The translations under genes and the position numbers were made by a program. Shown here piece by piece: positions 9,129 to 17,620 of a stretch of DNA of 64,000 bases. Source of the stretch: Martinezella miluonensis (GTDB taxonomy: Bacteria; Pseudomonadota; Alphaproteobacteria; Rhizobiales; Rhizobiaceae). The first letter of the stretch is position 1. Each line of letters begins with the position of its first letter. The stretch covers positions 1 to 64,000 of the forward strand of contig NZ_FMAH01000026.1 in the NCBI RefSeq assembly GCF_900094545.1, read 5' to 3'. The notes under the pieces were generated by a model that saw only the letters and a program-made list of their open reading frames with translations, had not been told where the DNA came from and did not search any database.

Positions 9129-9815
9129 ATGCGACAGCCAAGTGCCACGACCCGGAAAGCGGTCTTTACCTTCAGTTCCTGTTTTGCAGCTTTTTGTACG
9201 GCCTTCAGCCCGGTGCTGACATCGCCGGCGATGGCGCAGACGATCATAGACGAGTGGCATGAGGCGAAACCGCCTGCACCGCCGGAGCTGAAGCCCGTCA
9301 CGATCGATCCGAAGACGACGGCATTGCTGATCCTTGATTTCAATGGCGCACAGGATCCGACCAAGGGGCCTTGCAACGAGAAAACCAAACCGCGTTGCCT
9401 CGCCTCCGTGCCCAAGGTCAAAACCCTGCTGGATCAGGCGCGAGCCAAAGAGATGCTTGTCGTTTTCAGCTTGGCCGGCGCCGGCCAGCCGCAGGATATC
9501 GCAACGGCTCTGGCGCCTTTGGCGAGCGAGCCGATCGTCAAATCCGGGGCTGACAAATTCATCGGCACCAATCTGCGCAGCATTCTCGCCGACAAGGGCA
9601 TCAAGACCGTCATCGTGACGGGCACGGCCTCGGAAGGCGCCGTTCTCGATACGGCGACGGATGCCGCTTTGAACGGCATGAACATCGTGCTGCCCGTTGA
9701 CGGCATGTCGTCCACCGAACTTTATGGCGAGCAATATGTCGCCTGGCACATGGTCAATGCACCTGGCGTTTCGCAAAAGACGACATTGACCAGCATCGGG
9801 CTGATCAGATTCTGA
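9129..9815 (+). CDS. Exported isochorismatase-like protein lacking the catalytic Cys
   Basis: About 228 aa with an N-terminal signal sequence ending at PAMA-Q. The cysteine-hydrolase (isochorismatase) fold is recognisable: the acidic residue in ALLILDFNGAQD, the Lys in KSGADKF and the VIVTGTASEGAVLDTATDA stretch. In that stretch nicotinamidase-type enzymes have the nucleophilic Cys, but here the position holds Ala. It may follow the Cys-free chemistry of the EntB/PhzD branch or be a non-catalytic binder. I chose the ATG at 9129 because AGGAGA lies 8 nt before it. Reaction unknown. Confidence 0.78.
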   Translation: MRQPSATTRKAVFTFSSCFAAFCTAFSPVLTSPAMAQTIIDEWHEAKPPAPPELKPVTIDPKTTALLILDFNGAQDPTKGPCNEKTKPRCLASVPKVKTLLDQARAKEMLVVFSLAGAGQPQDIATALAPLASEPIVKSGADKFIGTNLRSILADKGIKTVIVTGTASEGAVLDTATDAALNGMNIVLPVDGMSSTELYGEQYVAWHMVNAPGVSQKTTLTSIGLIRF

Positions 9816-9897
9816 TCCGGCAGCGGCTCCATGGCCTTTAGACCGGGTGGAAAACATCGCGCTTTCGGCATGACAGCGCGATGGTGGTATCGTTTGA

Positions 9898-10629
9898 CTA
9901 TGCCAAGGCTTCGCCGAACAGATTCAGAAGGCGTTTCCAGTGCCTTTCGGCGCCGGTCTTGTCATAGACGCCATGGTCCGGCACCGTCCATCCGTGCGCC
10001 ATGCCGACGTAGTTTTCGATGATATGGTCGACGCCGCCGGTGCGAAGCGCCTCGGCGAGACGGGCGGATTGCTCCGGCGGAAAGCTGTTGTCGATACCGG
10101 CAACGCCGACATAGACGCGCGCCTTGATATCGGCCGCAAGGCGGTGCGGGCTGTCTTCCGCTTCGCTGGCGGGATTGCCGCCGTGGAAGCTGGCCGCCAC
10201 CGTGATACGCTCGGGATAGGCGGCAGCGGCCGTCAGCGCGCGAGCGCCACCCATGCAATATCCGACTGCGCCAGCTGGACCCTTGGCGCCTGCGGCAGAC
10301 AATGTGTCGAGGAAGGCGGCGCTGTCGTTTCTCGTCATTTGTTGCGTCGTTCCGCGCAACATTGTCATGATGGTCTCCCGCGATGCCGGATTGCCGAAGG
10401 CGCTGCCGTCGAAGGGGCCATAGGCGCCGAAGCGATAGAAGAGGTCCGGAAGCAGCACGATATAGCCGGCATCGGCAAGCCGCTGCGCCATTCCGTAAAG
10501 CGAGGCGCGGGGACCCATGGCATCCATGTAGAAGATCACGCCGCTCTTGGCCGGAGCATCGTTGCCGGGGCGGAAGAGGGTGGCTTTGGCAACACCGTCG
10601 GCCGTCTTGATGTCGATGTCTTGTTTCAT
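9898..10629 (-). CDS. Dienelactone hydrolase family protein
   Basis: A 243-aa alpha/beta hydrolase. The nucleophile elbow is GYCMGG, with a Cys nucleophile as in dienelactone hydrolase. The Asp (AGIDNSF) and His (GMAHGW) complete the triad in the usual order. Members cleave cyclic lactones in aromatic breakdown, but many have other ester substrates. The ATG at 10629 has AAGGGA upstream and places the fold correctly; the frame extends upstream without supporting signals. It is convergent with the isochorismatase-like gene and divergent from the S10 peptidase. Confidence 0.88.
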   Translation of the reverse strand: MKQDIDIKTADGVAKATLFRPGNDAPAKSGVIFYMDAMGPRASLYGMAQRLADAGYIVLLPDLFYRFGAYGPFDGSAFGNPASRETIMTMLRGTTQQMTRNDSAAFLDTLSAAGAKGPAGAVGYCMGGARALTAAAAYPERITVAASFHGGNPASEAEDSPHRLAADIKARVYVGVAGIDNSFPPEQSARLAEALRTGGVDHIIENYVGMAHGWTVPDHGVYDKTGAERHWKRLLNLFGEALA

Positions 10630-10844
10630 CGTCGTATCCCTTACGATTTTCTGTTGTCGGATTGGTTTCCCCGAGGCTGTCGCCAGACTGGCAAATGGTT
10701 GGTGGGGGCTCAATAGTATCGCTTGCTGAAAATGACGTGATCGACGGATCGGCGATCAATATGTCTTGAGTTTCCGTGCTTGCCTGCGGTGACATAGTAT
10801 AGCCGGCAATGACGGCTATGGCCGGACCTTTGAGGATAATTCCG

Positions 10845-12374
10845 ATGTCTCTTCGCCAGATGATTCCGAGCTTGTTATTGGCGCTCTCGGTGATGTCCAT
10901 GCCGGCTTTTGCCGCGTCGCCGGAGCAGCCTCATACGGTGCGGGAAGGTGGCGGGGGTGTCCTCTCGCTGCTGCCGCCCGATGCGGTGAGCGACCATATG
11001 CTGAATGCCGGTGGCAAGAGCATTGCCTATACGGCGACGGCCGGTACACTCGATCTTTTCGGGCAGGATGGCCAGCGCAGCGCAGCGATCTTCTATACCG
11101 CCTATGCCGCGAAGAACCGCGACGCCGGCCGGCCTGTTACCTTCATATTCAATGGTGGGCCGGGAGCCGCATCGGCCTTTCTCAATCTCGGCCTCGTCGG
11201 GCCGAAGATTCTCGATTTCGGTCCGGATGGCCGCGATGGCGCCAATGCCAAGCTGGTCGATAATGCGCAGAGCTGGCTCGATTTCACCGATCTCGTCCTG
11301 ATCGATCCGATCGGCACGGGCTGGAGCCGGACGGTGAAGCCGGACGATGCGAACGACTTCTACACGGTGGAGAGCGATGCCGAGAGCCTTGCCAAGGCGA
11401 TCGCCCTCTATGTCGCCCATAATGGGCGCGCGGCCTCGCCGAAATACATTCTCGGGGAAAGCTATGGCGGCTTCCGTTCGGTCAAGGTCGCCAACAGCCT
11501 GCGCGAGGACCAAGGCATACTGATCTCGGGCATCGTCATGCTCTCGCCCTTGCTCGAGGGCCGGCTCGTTTTCGGTGGTAGCAACGATGCGCTTGGTGCC
11601 GCCCTGATGCTCCCTTCGCTGGCAGCAGCCGAACTGGAGCGGCGAAACGCGTTCAGCGATAAGGCGGTTCAGGCCGCCCAGGCTTTCGCTCTCAGCGAAT
11701 ATCTGCCCGCACTTGCCGGCCCACCGCCTTCCGGAGACGCCGGCAGAGCCTTCTATGCTCGGGTCGCGAAACTGACCGGCATCCCCGACGATATCGTCGC
11801 CAGGAGCCAGGGGTTTATCGGTGGCGTCTATCAGAAACATTCCGATGGCGGCGGTGGCGAAGTGGCGAGCGCCTATGATGCTTCCTTGCTGGCGCCCGAT
11901 CCCTATCCGCAGTCGGATTCCGAGCGCGGCGGCGACCCCATCCTCGACGGTTTCGTTCGAGCTTATGGCGGCGCCTATTCGAGCTATGCGCGCGATGAAC
12001 TCGGCTTTCGTACCGAGATGACCTATACGCTCCTGTCGACATCGGTGAACAGGCTGTGGAAATGGGGCGGGCGTGACGGCGGTTCGCGCCTCAGCGCCGG
12101 CGTCACCGACGATCTCAAGGAACTGCTGTCGCTGTCACCCTCGTTCCGGCTCATGGTGGGGCAGGGCTACAGCGATCTCGTCATTCCCTTCGGGGTCAAC
12201 AAATATGTGCTCGACCATATGCCGGCGGCCTTCGCCGATCGCGTGGCGCTGAAACTCTATCGCGGCGGCCATATGTTCTACACCCGTCCGGCATCGCGCG
12301 AGCAGTTCACCATGGATGCCAAGGCATTCTTTGCGGCACAGAGCCAGGCTGCACCGACGGCGAAGTCGAACTAG
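10845..12374 (+). CDS. S10 family serine carboxypeptidase, exported
   Basis: About 509 aa with a signal peptide (residues 1-23, ending MPAFAA). The peptidase S10 fold is shown by FIFNGGPGAAS (oxyanion region), the nucleophile Ser in GESYGG near residue 207, and the C-terminal Asp and His regions (GYSDLVIPF; GGHMFY). S10 enzymes release C-terminal amino acids at acidic pH; in a rhizobium this one would act in the periplasm on peptides. I chose the ATG at 10845 because GAGGA lies upstream and the signal peptide follows at once. Confidence 0.9.
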   Translation: MSLRQMIPSLLLALSVMSMPAFAASPEQPHTVREGGGGVLSLLPPDAVSDHMLNAGGKSIAYTATAGTLDLFGQDGQRSAAIFYTAYAAKNRDAGRPVTFIFNGGPGAASAFLNLGLVGPKILDFGPDGRDGANAKLVDNAQSWLDFTDLVLIDPIGTGWSRTVKPDDANDFYTVESDAESLAKAIALYVAHNGRAASPKYILGESYGGFRSVKVANSLREDQGILISGIVMLSPLLEGRLVFGGSNDALGAALMLPSLAAAELERRNAFSDKAVQAAQAFALSEYLPALAGPPPSGDAGRAFYARVAKLTGIPDDIVARSQGFIGGVYQKHSDGGGGEVASAYDASLLAPDPYPQSDSERGGDPILDGFVRAYGGAYSSYARDELGFRTEMTYTLLSTSVNRLWKWGGRDGGSRLSAGVTDDLKELLSLSPSFRLMVGQGYSDLVIPFGVNKYVLDHMPAAFADRVALKLYRGGHMFYTRPASREQFTMDAKAFFAAQSQAAPTAKSN

Positions 12375-12472
12375 CGAGGCTCAACATCGGTGTCGTGGGA
12401 CCGAGCGTTATGCATCTGCACCGCAGCGACCTCGACGTCCGGGCTGCACCTGGCCGAAACGCAGGATGTGGC

Positions 12473-13987
12473 CTAGTCATGCTGCTGCAGCTGGAAGAGA
12501 TGTTTGATGCGGGAGCTCAGCGAGCTGACGGGAGCGCCGTTGACCAGCACATCGGCGCTGGCGAACAGATGGTGCTCGGCCTCGATGCGTTTTGCCATGA
12601 TGGCACCCAGCTCCTCGGCAAGGGCCGGCCGGTCATGCAGCAGTGGCGACAGGCAGTCCTCGCCGATTTCATAGGTGACGACGAAGGTCAGGGCGCGAAC
12701 CGTCCCGACTTCGCCCGATCCCATCAACAGGCCGTTCTCCCCGAAGTAATCGCCGGGAGCGAGGCGGGTCAGCTCGATCTGCCGATGTCCTTCGCGGCGG
12801 GTGATGCTGACGACGCCGGATCGGACGATCGTCAGCGCGCGAAGCTTGGCATCCTGTTCGGCGATAACAGCATCCTTGCGATAGGTGCGGCGCTGCATGT
12901 GCGACGCCAGATGCTCCTTCTCGTCCTCGGTCAGCGATGAGAATAGCGGGATATTGCTGACCAGCCGCCATGGCGTTCCCGGAGCATGCTGCTGATCGGC
13001 GGGCGTTTCCGTTGTGTGCTCGGTGGTAACCGTGATCGTGCCGGGAGGTCCGGCTAGTTTCAAACCACCGGCCTTCGAATGACGGTAAAGAAGATCGTAG
13101 ATCTCGTTCTTTGCCGCTATCGTCATCGATATATCGCGCACGCGGAACGAAAGCAGCAGCTCGATCGCCTGCCCGTCGACGGAAGTGATGGCGACGCTGG
13201 GCTCAGGCACTTTCTGGATCGAGTTGCAGCTGATCAATACATTCTCCATCAGATCGGCGATGATGCGCGGAAGAGTGGTCGGCTGAACGCGCACCGTCAC
13301 CGTCGCGCCGTGGCTTTCCTCCGGTGAGGAGAGATTGGTGAGCCGCGTCTTGGCAAGGACGCTGTTGGGGATCACCACGAGATCGTTCGTGCCGTTCAGC
13401 AGGTGCGTTGCCCGCCAGTTGGTCTCGACGACACGGCCCTGAATATCATTTTCGAGCACGATCCAGTCGCCGACGGAGTAGGGCCGGCCGAGATTGAGCG
13501 CGATGCCGGAGAAGACGTCGCTCAACGTGCTTTGCAGGGCGAGACCGAGAATGATGGCAAAGACGCCCGATGTCGCGATCAACGTGCCGATCGGGACGCT
13601 GAACACGTCGCCGACGATGGAGAGGATCGCGCCGAGATAGATGATGCCGACGATCAGATCCTGCAGCAGCCGGCCCTCGCGGGGCTTGCGCTCGAAGATC
13701 AGGAACAGGCGCACGAAGGCGATCAGCACCCATGCACCGTTGATCCACCAAATGATCTTGGCAAAGCCCGTGAAGGTGCGCAGCGTCACCGAGTCTTGCG
13801 GCGGGCTCGGTTCATAAGGAATGATGCCGTGATAGAGCAGCAGCACGGTCAGGGAAACGAAGAAGACGATCTGCCCAATGAGACGTCCTGCACGCTGATG
13901 GCGCAGCATGATGCGGCTGACGAATGTGCCGATGACGACCAGAATGCAGAACTGGACAATCGGATCACCAAGAAGTGCAATGGACAT
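12473..13987 (-). CDS. MscS-type channel with C-terminal cyclic-nucleotide-binding domain
   Basis: A 504-aa membrane protein. Four or five transmembrane helices fill residues 1-150, then the MscS pore-lining helix and beta domain follow (GVFAIILGLALQSTLSDVFSGIAL; GRPYSVGDWI). A cNMP-binding domain occupies roughly 345-470, with a phosphate-binding-cassette-like GDYFGENGLLMGSGEVGTVRA. This matches bacterial cyclic-nucleotide-gated (bCNG) channels of the MscS superfamily, which are thought to be gated by ligand more than by tension. It is a single gene. Confidence 0.9.
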   Translation of the reverse strand: MSIALLGDPIVQFCILVVIGTFVSRIMLRHQRAGRLIGQIVFFVSLTVLLLYHGIIPYEPSPPQDSVTLRTFTGFAKIIWWINGAWVLIAFVRLFLIFERKPREGRLLQDLIVGIIYLGAILSIVGDVFSVPIGTLIATSGVFAIILGLALQSTLSDVFSGIALNLGRPYSVGDWIVLENDIQGRVVETNWRATHLLNGTNDLVVIPNSVLAKTRLTNLSSPEESHGATVTVRVQPTTLPRIIADLMENVLISCNSIQKVPEPSVAITSVDGQAIELLLSFRVRDISMTIAAKNEIYDLLYRHSKAGGLKLAGPPGTITVTTEHTTETPADQQHAPGTPWRLVSNIPLFSSLTEDEKEHLASHMQRRTYRKDAVIAEQDAKLRALTIVRSGVVSITRREGHRQIELTRLAPGDYFGENGLLMGSGEVGTVRALTFVVTYEIGEDCLSPLLHDRPALAEELGAIMAKRIEAEHHLFASADVLVNGAPVSSLSSRIKHLFQLQQHD

Positions 13988-14135
13988 GGGGGCTTGGCCG
14001 CACTCTGTCTTTCGGATGGACGCTAAATTGGCACGAAAGTGGCCGCAACGCCATATGGCGATGGATCGCCTGTTTTCGACTTCCGCGATGCTGCGCCCAA
14101 AGGTCGCTGGCGCCTCGATCTCGCTGTTTCGGTCT

Positions 14136-14158
14136 TGATAATTAGATGACGATTATCA
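14136..14158. promoter_or_regulatory. Inverted repeat, candidate operator of the aldehyde dehydrogenase gene
   Basis: TGATAAT and ATTATCA form perfect 7-bp arms around a 9-bp spacer. A second overlapping repeat, AGATGA/TCATCT, is nested in the same place. It lies 80 bp before the dehydrogenase start in the otherwise gene-free 13988-14237 interval. The regulator is not in the window. Confidence 0.5.
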
Positions 14159-14237
14159 TCTTACATCTGTCGTCTCATCCTGCTATCTGCTCTCGCGAGC
14201 GCACCTTCCGGTGCTTCGACATCATCAAGGAATATCC

Positions 14238-15824
14238 ATGACCCAGTCTTTTGTGATTAACGGCGATTTGCTGATCGGCGCGGATTCGACCGGCGAAAAC
14301 AGAACCGCGCGCGCCATCAATCCGGCAACGGGCGCCAATCTGGAGCCGGCCTTTGCGATTGCCAGCGAGACCGATGTGGCAAAGGCCTGTGAACTGGCGG
14401 CTCAGGCATTCGACACCTATCGTGCGACCAGCCCGGAGCAACGTGCGGCATTCCTCGAAAGGATTGCCGACAATATCATGGAGATCGGTGATGCGCTGAT
14501 CGAGCGGGCGACGGAAGAGACCGGCCTGCCGGTGGCGCGGCTGCAGGGCGAGCGCGCCCGCACCGTCGGCCAGCTTCGGCTGTTTGCTGAGGTGGTCCGC
14601 GCCGGCGAGTGGCTCGATCTGCGCGTCGATCCGGCATTGCCGGAGCGTAAGCCGATGCCGCGGTCCGATTTGCGCCTGCGCCAGATCCCGCTCGGCCCGG
14701 TCGCCGTTTTCGGCGCCAGCAATTTCCCGCTCGCCTTCTCGGTTGCCGGCGGTGATACGGCCTCGGCGCTCGCCGCCGGTTGCCCGGTCGTCGTCAAGGG
14801 TCATCTTGCTCATCCGGGCACGGGCGAACTTGTGGGACGCGCTATCCGTGCTGCCGTTGCCGCTTGCGGTCTTCCGGAAGGCACGTTCTCGCTGTTGACC
14901 GGTGCCAATGAAACCGGCGCGGCGCTGGTGCGTGATCCTCGCATCAAGGCTGTCGGCTTCACCGGTTCGCGTGGCGGCGGCATGGCGCTTGGTGCCATTG
15001 CGGCAGCGCGGCCGGAGCCGATCCCGGTCTATGCCGAGATGAGCAGCGTCAATCCCGTTTTCCTCTTTCCCGCCGCGCTTGCCGCGCGCGCCGAGGCGAT
15101 CGGTACAGGTTTCATCGATTCCCTGACGCTTGGCGCCGGCCAGTTCTGCACCAATCCGGGCCTGCTTTTCGCCATCGAGAGCCCCGATCTCGACCGTTTC
15201 GTCCAGGCCGCCAGCGATGCCCTGACCGGCCGCGCACCGGCGCCGATGCTGACACCGGGCATTCACGCCGCCTTCGACAAGAGCGTTGCCGCATTGGCCG
15301 AGCATGAAGCGGTCAAGACCGTCGCTCACGGCGCGCCGGCCGAGGGCGTCAACCGCAGCCCCGGCATTTTCTTCGAGACGGATGTCGAGCCCTTCCTGGC
15401 CGACGAGCGCCTGGGTCATGAGGTTTTCGGCGCCGCAAGCTTGCTGGTGCGATGCAAGGACATCGAGCAGATGATCGCAGTTGCGGAAAAGCTCGAGGGT
15501 CAGCTGACAGCGACCTTGCAGATCGAAGCGGATGACTATGCCACGGCCGCGAAGCTGGTGCCGGTGTTGGAGCGCAAGGCCGGGCGCATTCTCGCCAATG
15601 GCTGGCCGACAGGCGTCGAAGTCTCCCATGCCATGGTGCATGGAGGCCCGTTCCCGGCCACGTCCGACAGCCGCACGACGTCGGTCGGCACGCTTGCCAT
15701 CCGTCGCTTCCTGCGCCCGGTCTCCTATCAGGATCTTCCGGAGGGACTGTTGCCATCAGAGCTTCGCGACGATGGCGTCAAGTCGCTGCCGCATCTTCTC
15801 GATGGCGTGCGCAAGGGCAGCTAA
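14238..15824 (+). CDS. Aldehyde dehydrogenase (NADP+), alpha-ketoglutaric semialdehyde dehydrogenase-like
   Basis: A 528-aa ALDH superfamily enzyme. The catalytic Cys lies in GAGQFCTNPG, the general-base Glu in VYAEMSSVNP, and the nucleotide-site Asn in GASNFPLAFS. Length and sequence fit the KGSADH group, which oxidises 2-ketoglutarate semialdehyde to 2-oxoglutarate at the end of non-phosphorylated pentose, glucarate or hydroxyproline breakdown. No other gene of such a pathway is beside it, so the physiological aldehyde is unproven. The ATG at 14238 is preceded by AAGGAA. Confidence 0.85.
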   Translation: MTQSFVINGDLLIGADSTGENRTARAINPATGANLEPAFAIASETDVAKACELAAQAFDTYRATSPEQRAAFLERIADNIMEIGDALIERATEETGLPVARLQGERARTVGQLRLFAEVVRAGEWLDLRVDPALPERKPMPRSDLRLRQIPLGPVAVFGASNFPLAFSVAGGDTASALAAGCPVVVKGHLAHPGTGELVGRAIRAAVAACGLPEGTFSLLTGANETGAALVRDPRIKAVGFTGSRGGGMALGAIAAARPEPIPVYAEMSSVNPVFLFPAALAARAEAIGTGFIDSLTLGAGQFCTNPGLLFAIESPDLDRFVQAASDALTGRAPAPMLTPGIHAAFDKSVAALAEHEAVKTVAHGAPAEGVNRSPGIFFETDVEPFLADERLGHEVFGAASLLVRCKDIEQMIAVAEKLEGQLTATLQIEADDYATAAKLVPVLERKAGRILANGWPTGVEVSHAMVHGGPFPATSDSRTTSVGTLAIRRFLRPVSYQDLPEGLLPSELRDDGVKSLPHLLDGVRKGS

Positions 15825-15859
15825 GCCGTTATCCCGATGAGGTAAAATAACGTCTCCGG

Positions 15860-15883
15860 AGCGGGCCTAATTGGCCCGCTTTC
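15860..15883. terminator. Terminator between convergent genes
   Basis: The AGCGGGCC/GGCCCGCT hairpin has a 5-nt loop (TAATT) and is followed by TTTCC. It separates the aldehyde dehydrogenase gene from the oppositely oriented monooxygenase gene. Confidence 0.75.
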
Positions 15884-15895
15884 CTATGCGCGATG

Positions 15896-17056
15896 CTAGG
15901 CGGCCGAACCTTGAAGACGAGCTTCGAGATGTGCCTTGTAGTGCTGGAGAGAGAGTTCCGCTCCGAGATGAGAAAGCTCGGTAGCGACGGCTTCGGCGGC
16001 ATGTTCGGCAGGCTCGATGACGCGTTCGAACATGTCCGTTTCATAGGCTTTGACGGCCTTTTTCCAGTCGCCGCCTTCGAGAAGCTGACGTGCAAGTTCC
16101 GCCGCGTCCAGCATGGCCGCATTCACACCTTCGCCGCCGAATGGCGACATCACATGCGCTGCGTCGCCAATGAGCGTTATGCCGATACGGTTCTGCCAAT
16201 GATGACCGACCGGCAGCGCGTAGATCGGCCGCGAAACGATGTGATCGTTACTGGCTTCGATAAGGCCGACGATCTCTGGCGCCCAGCCTTCGAATTCGGC
16301 AGCGAGCCGCGCGCGAGTTTTCGCCGGTCTAGCAAGGTCGAAGGTCTTCTCAGCCCAGTCGGTCGGCACGCGGAAAATCGCGTAACCCCTGACATGGGCG
16401 TTGCCATTGCGCTGCACGATCAAGCCGCGCCCATCAGCCTCGACGCCGATCTTGCCATGTCCGACAAGGGCTGCGAGATCTGGATGACTGGAATCAACGT
16501 CGTCGATGCCGAATTCGATGAAGGTGATGCCGCTATATTGCGGACGATAGGAGGATACGAGCGGCCTGACTTTGGACCAGCTGCCATCGGCGCCGACGAC
16601 GAGATCGAAGGGGCCGATCTTTCCGCTTTCGAAGATCAGATCGTAGGCGCCATCGTCGCGTGGGATAACCTCTCGCAGGCCGTGATTCCAGCGGATGATC
16701 TCTTCCGGCAGGGAGGCCAGCAGGATCTGCCGCAGCGCCGTGCGATCCACTTCCGGTCTTTCTGAATCGTCGGCATCGTCATCGGCAAAGAGTAGCGTGC
16801 CGTCCTTGTCATAAAGCCGGCTTCCCTGATCCTCGTAGCGTGCGATCTTCAGGAATTCCTCGTAGAGGCCGGCGCGGCGCAGTGCGAGCTGGCCGGAGTC
16901 CAGATGCAGATCGAGCGTGCCGCCTTGCGGCCGGGAAAGCGCGTGTTCTTCGCGTTCGAAGACGGTGGCTGCAACGCCGGCCTGATGGAGGATGCGAGCC
17001 AGCGTCAGGCCGCCAGGGCCGGCGCCGATGATGGCGATGCGGGGATGGGATGGCAT
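15896..17056 (-). CDS. FAD-dependent monooxygenase (TetX/PHBH-like)
   Basis: A 386-aa flavoprotein hydroxylase. The FAD-binding GxGxxG motif is at the N-terminus (IAIIGAGPGGLTLARIL). The second FAD site, GDAAHVMSPFGGEGVN, is near residue 300 and a DG-type motif occurs in VVGADGSWSKVR. Sequence style resembles TetX and related single-component hydroxylases; the aromatic or polycyclic substrate is not known. The ATG at 17056 follows GGAAGAAGAGA at good spacing. It is divergent from a MarR gene across two palindromic operators, so MarR control is likely. Confidence 0.88.
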   Translation of the reverse strand: MPSHPRIAIIGAGPGGLTLARILHQAGVAATVFEREEHALSRPQGGTLDLHLDSGQLALRRAGLYEEFLKIARYEDQGSRLYDKDGTLLFADDDADDSERPEVDRTALRQILLASLPEEIIRWNHGLREVIPRDDGAYDLIFESGKIGPFDLVVGADGSWSKVRPLVSSYRPQYSGITFIEFGIDDVDSSHPDLAALVGHGKIGVEADGRGLIVQRNGNAHVRGYAIFRVPTDWAEKTFDLARPAKTRARLAAEFEGWAPEIVGLIEASNDHIVSRPIYALPVGHHWQNRIGITLIGDAAHVMSPFGGEGVNAAMLDAAELARQLLEGGDWKKAVKAYETDMFERVIEPAEHAAEAVATELSHLGAELSLQHYKAHLEARLQGSAA

Positions 17057-17081
17057 GGACAAAATTCTCTTCTTCCTGTAG

Positions 17082-17115
17082 ATAGGTGCCTATATAGATT
17101 AACATAGGTACCTAT
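17082..17115. promoter_or_regulatory. Twin MarR operators in the divergent promoter
   Basis: ATAGGTGCCTAT (17082-17093) and the perfect palindrome ATAGGTACCTAT (17104-17115) differ at a single base, and their centres are 22 bp apart, close to two helical turns. They occupy the 74-bp space between the monooxygenase and MarR genes, so one protein could repress both. Confidence 0.8.
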
Positions 17116-17130
17116 TCAAGTGACGAAAAT

Positions 17131-17586
17131 ATGACCGATTGGGACTTGTTCGAAAACCCGGCACCGCTCATCAACATGGCCTCCCGCAGCTTCGCGCGGC
17201 TGGGCGAGCGCCGGGTGAAGGCGCTGGGCTTCAACATTGGCCAACTGCCAGTGCTCTATCTGCTTCGCAACGGAGCGCAGATGTCGCAGAAGGAATTGGC
17301 GAAGTTCGCGAAAATCGAGCAGCCTTCCATGGCGCAAATGCTAGCCCGCATGGAGCGTGATGGTCTGATCCGGCGGACGCCCGATCCGACGGATGGACGT
17401 AGCAGCCTCGTATCCCTGACCGAGACGGCTTTGGAAAAGCTTCCAGCTGCCCGTCACGCCTTGGACGAGGGGCGGGGGGCGGTTCTTGCCGGGTTCAGTG
17501 AAGACGAGGTTCAAACGCTGCTGCAATTGATGCGGCGGCTTAACCGGAACCTCGACCGGATGGTAGCCGAAGAGGATGCATCGTAG
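17131..17586 (+). CDS. MarR family transcriptional regulator
   Basis: A 151-aa winged-helix repressor. The helix-turn-helix covers about residues 50-75 (MSQKELAKFAKIEQPSMAQMLARMERDGLI) and the wing contains DPTDGRSSLVSLT, the usual MarR D-x-R-S signature. Long helices at both ends would form the dimer. It is divergent from the FAD monooxygenase, which it probably represses along with itself through the twin palindromes between them. The inducer may be the monooxygenase substrate. Confidence 0.92.
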   Translation: MTDWDLFENPAPLINMASRSFARLGERRVKALGFNIGQLPVLYLLRNGAQMSQKELAKFAKIEQPSMAQMLARMERDGLIRRTPDPTDGRSSLVSLTETALEKLPAARHALDEGRGAVLAGFSEDEVQTLLQLMRRLNRNLDRMVAEEDAS

Positions 17587-17609
17587 GCGCGCTGGTCCGC
17601 GCGCCTACG
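17582..17609. terminator. Hairpin between marR and the propeller gene
   Basis: A perfect 11-bp stem (CGTAGGCGCGC/GCGCGCCTACG) with a 6-nt loop starts at the marR stop codon. The T tract is short (ATTT), so it may need Rho or act mainly as a barrier between convergent transcripts. Confidence 0.65.
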
Positions 17610-17620
17610 ATTTCCAGCAG

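Noticed and set aside
14175..15641. 488-codon minus-strand frame
   Set aside because: Antisense to the aldehyde dehydrogenase with intact catalytic Cys and Glu; no motifs in the antisense reading.
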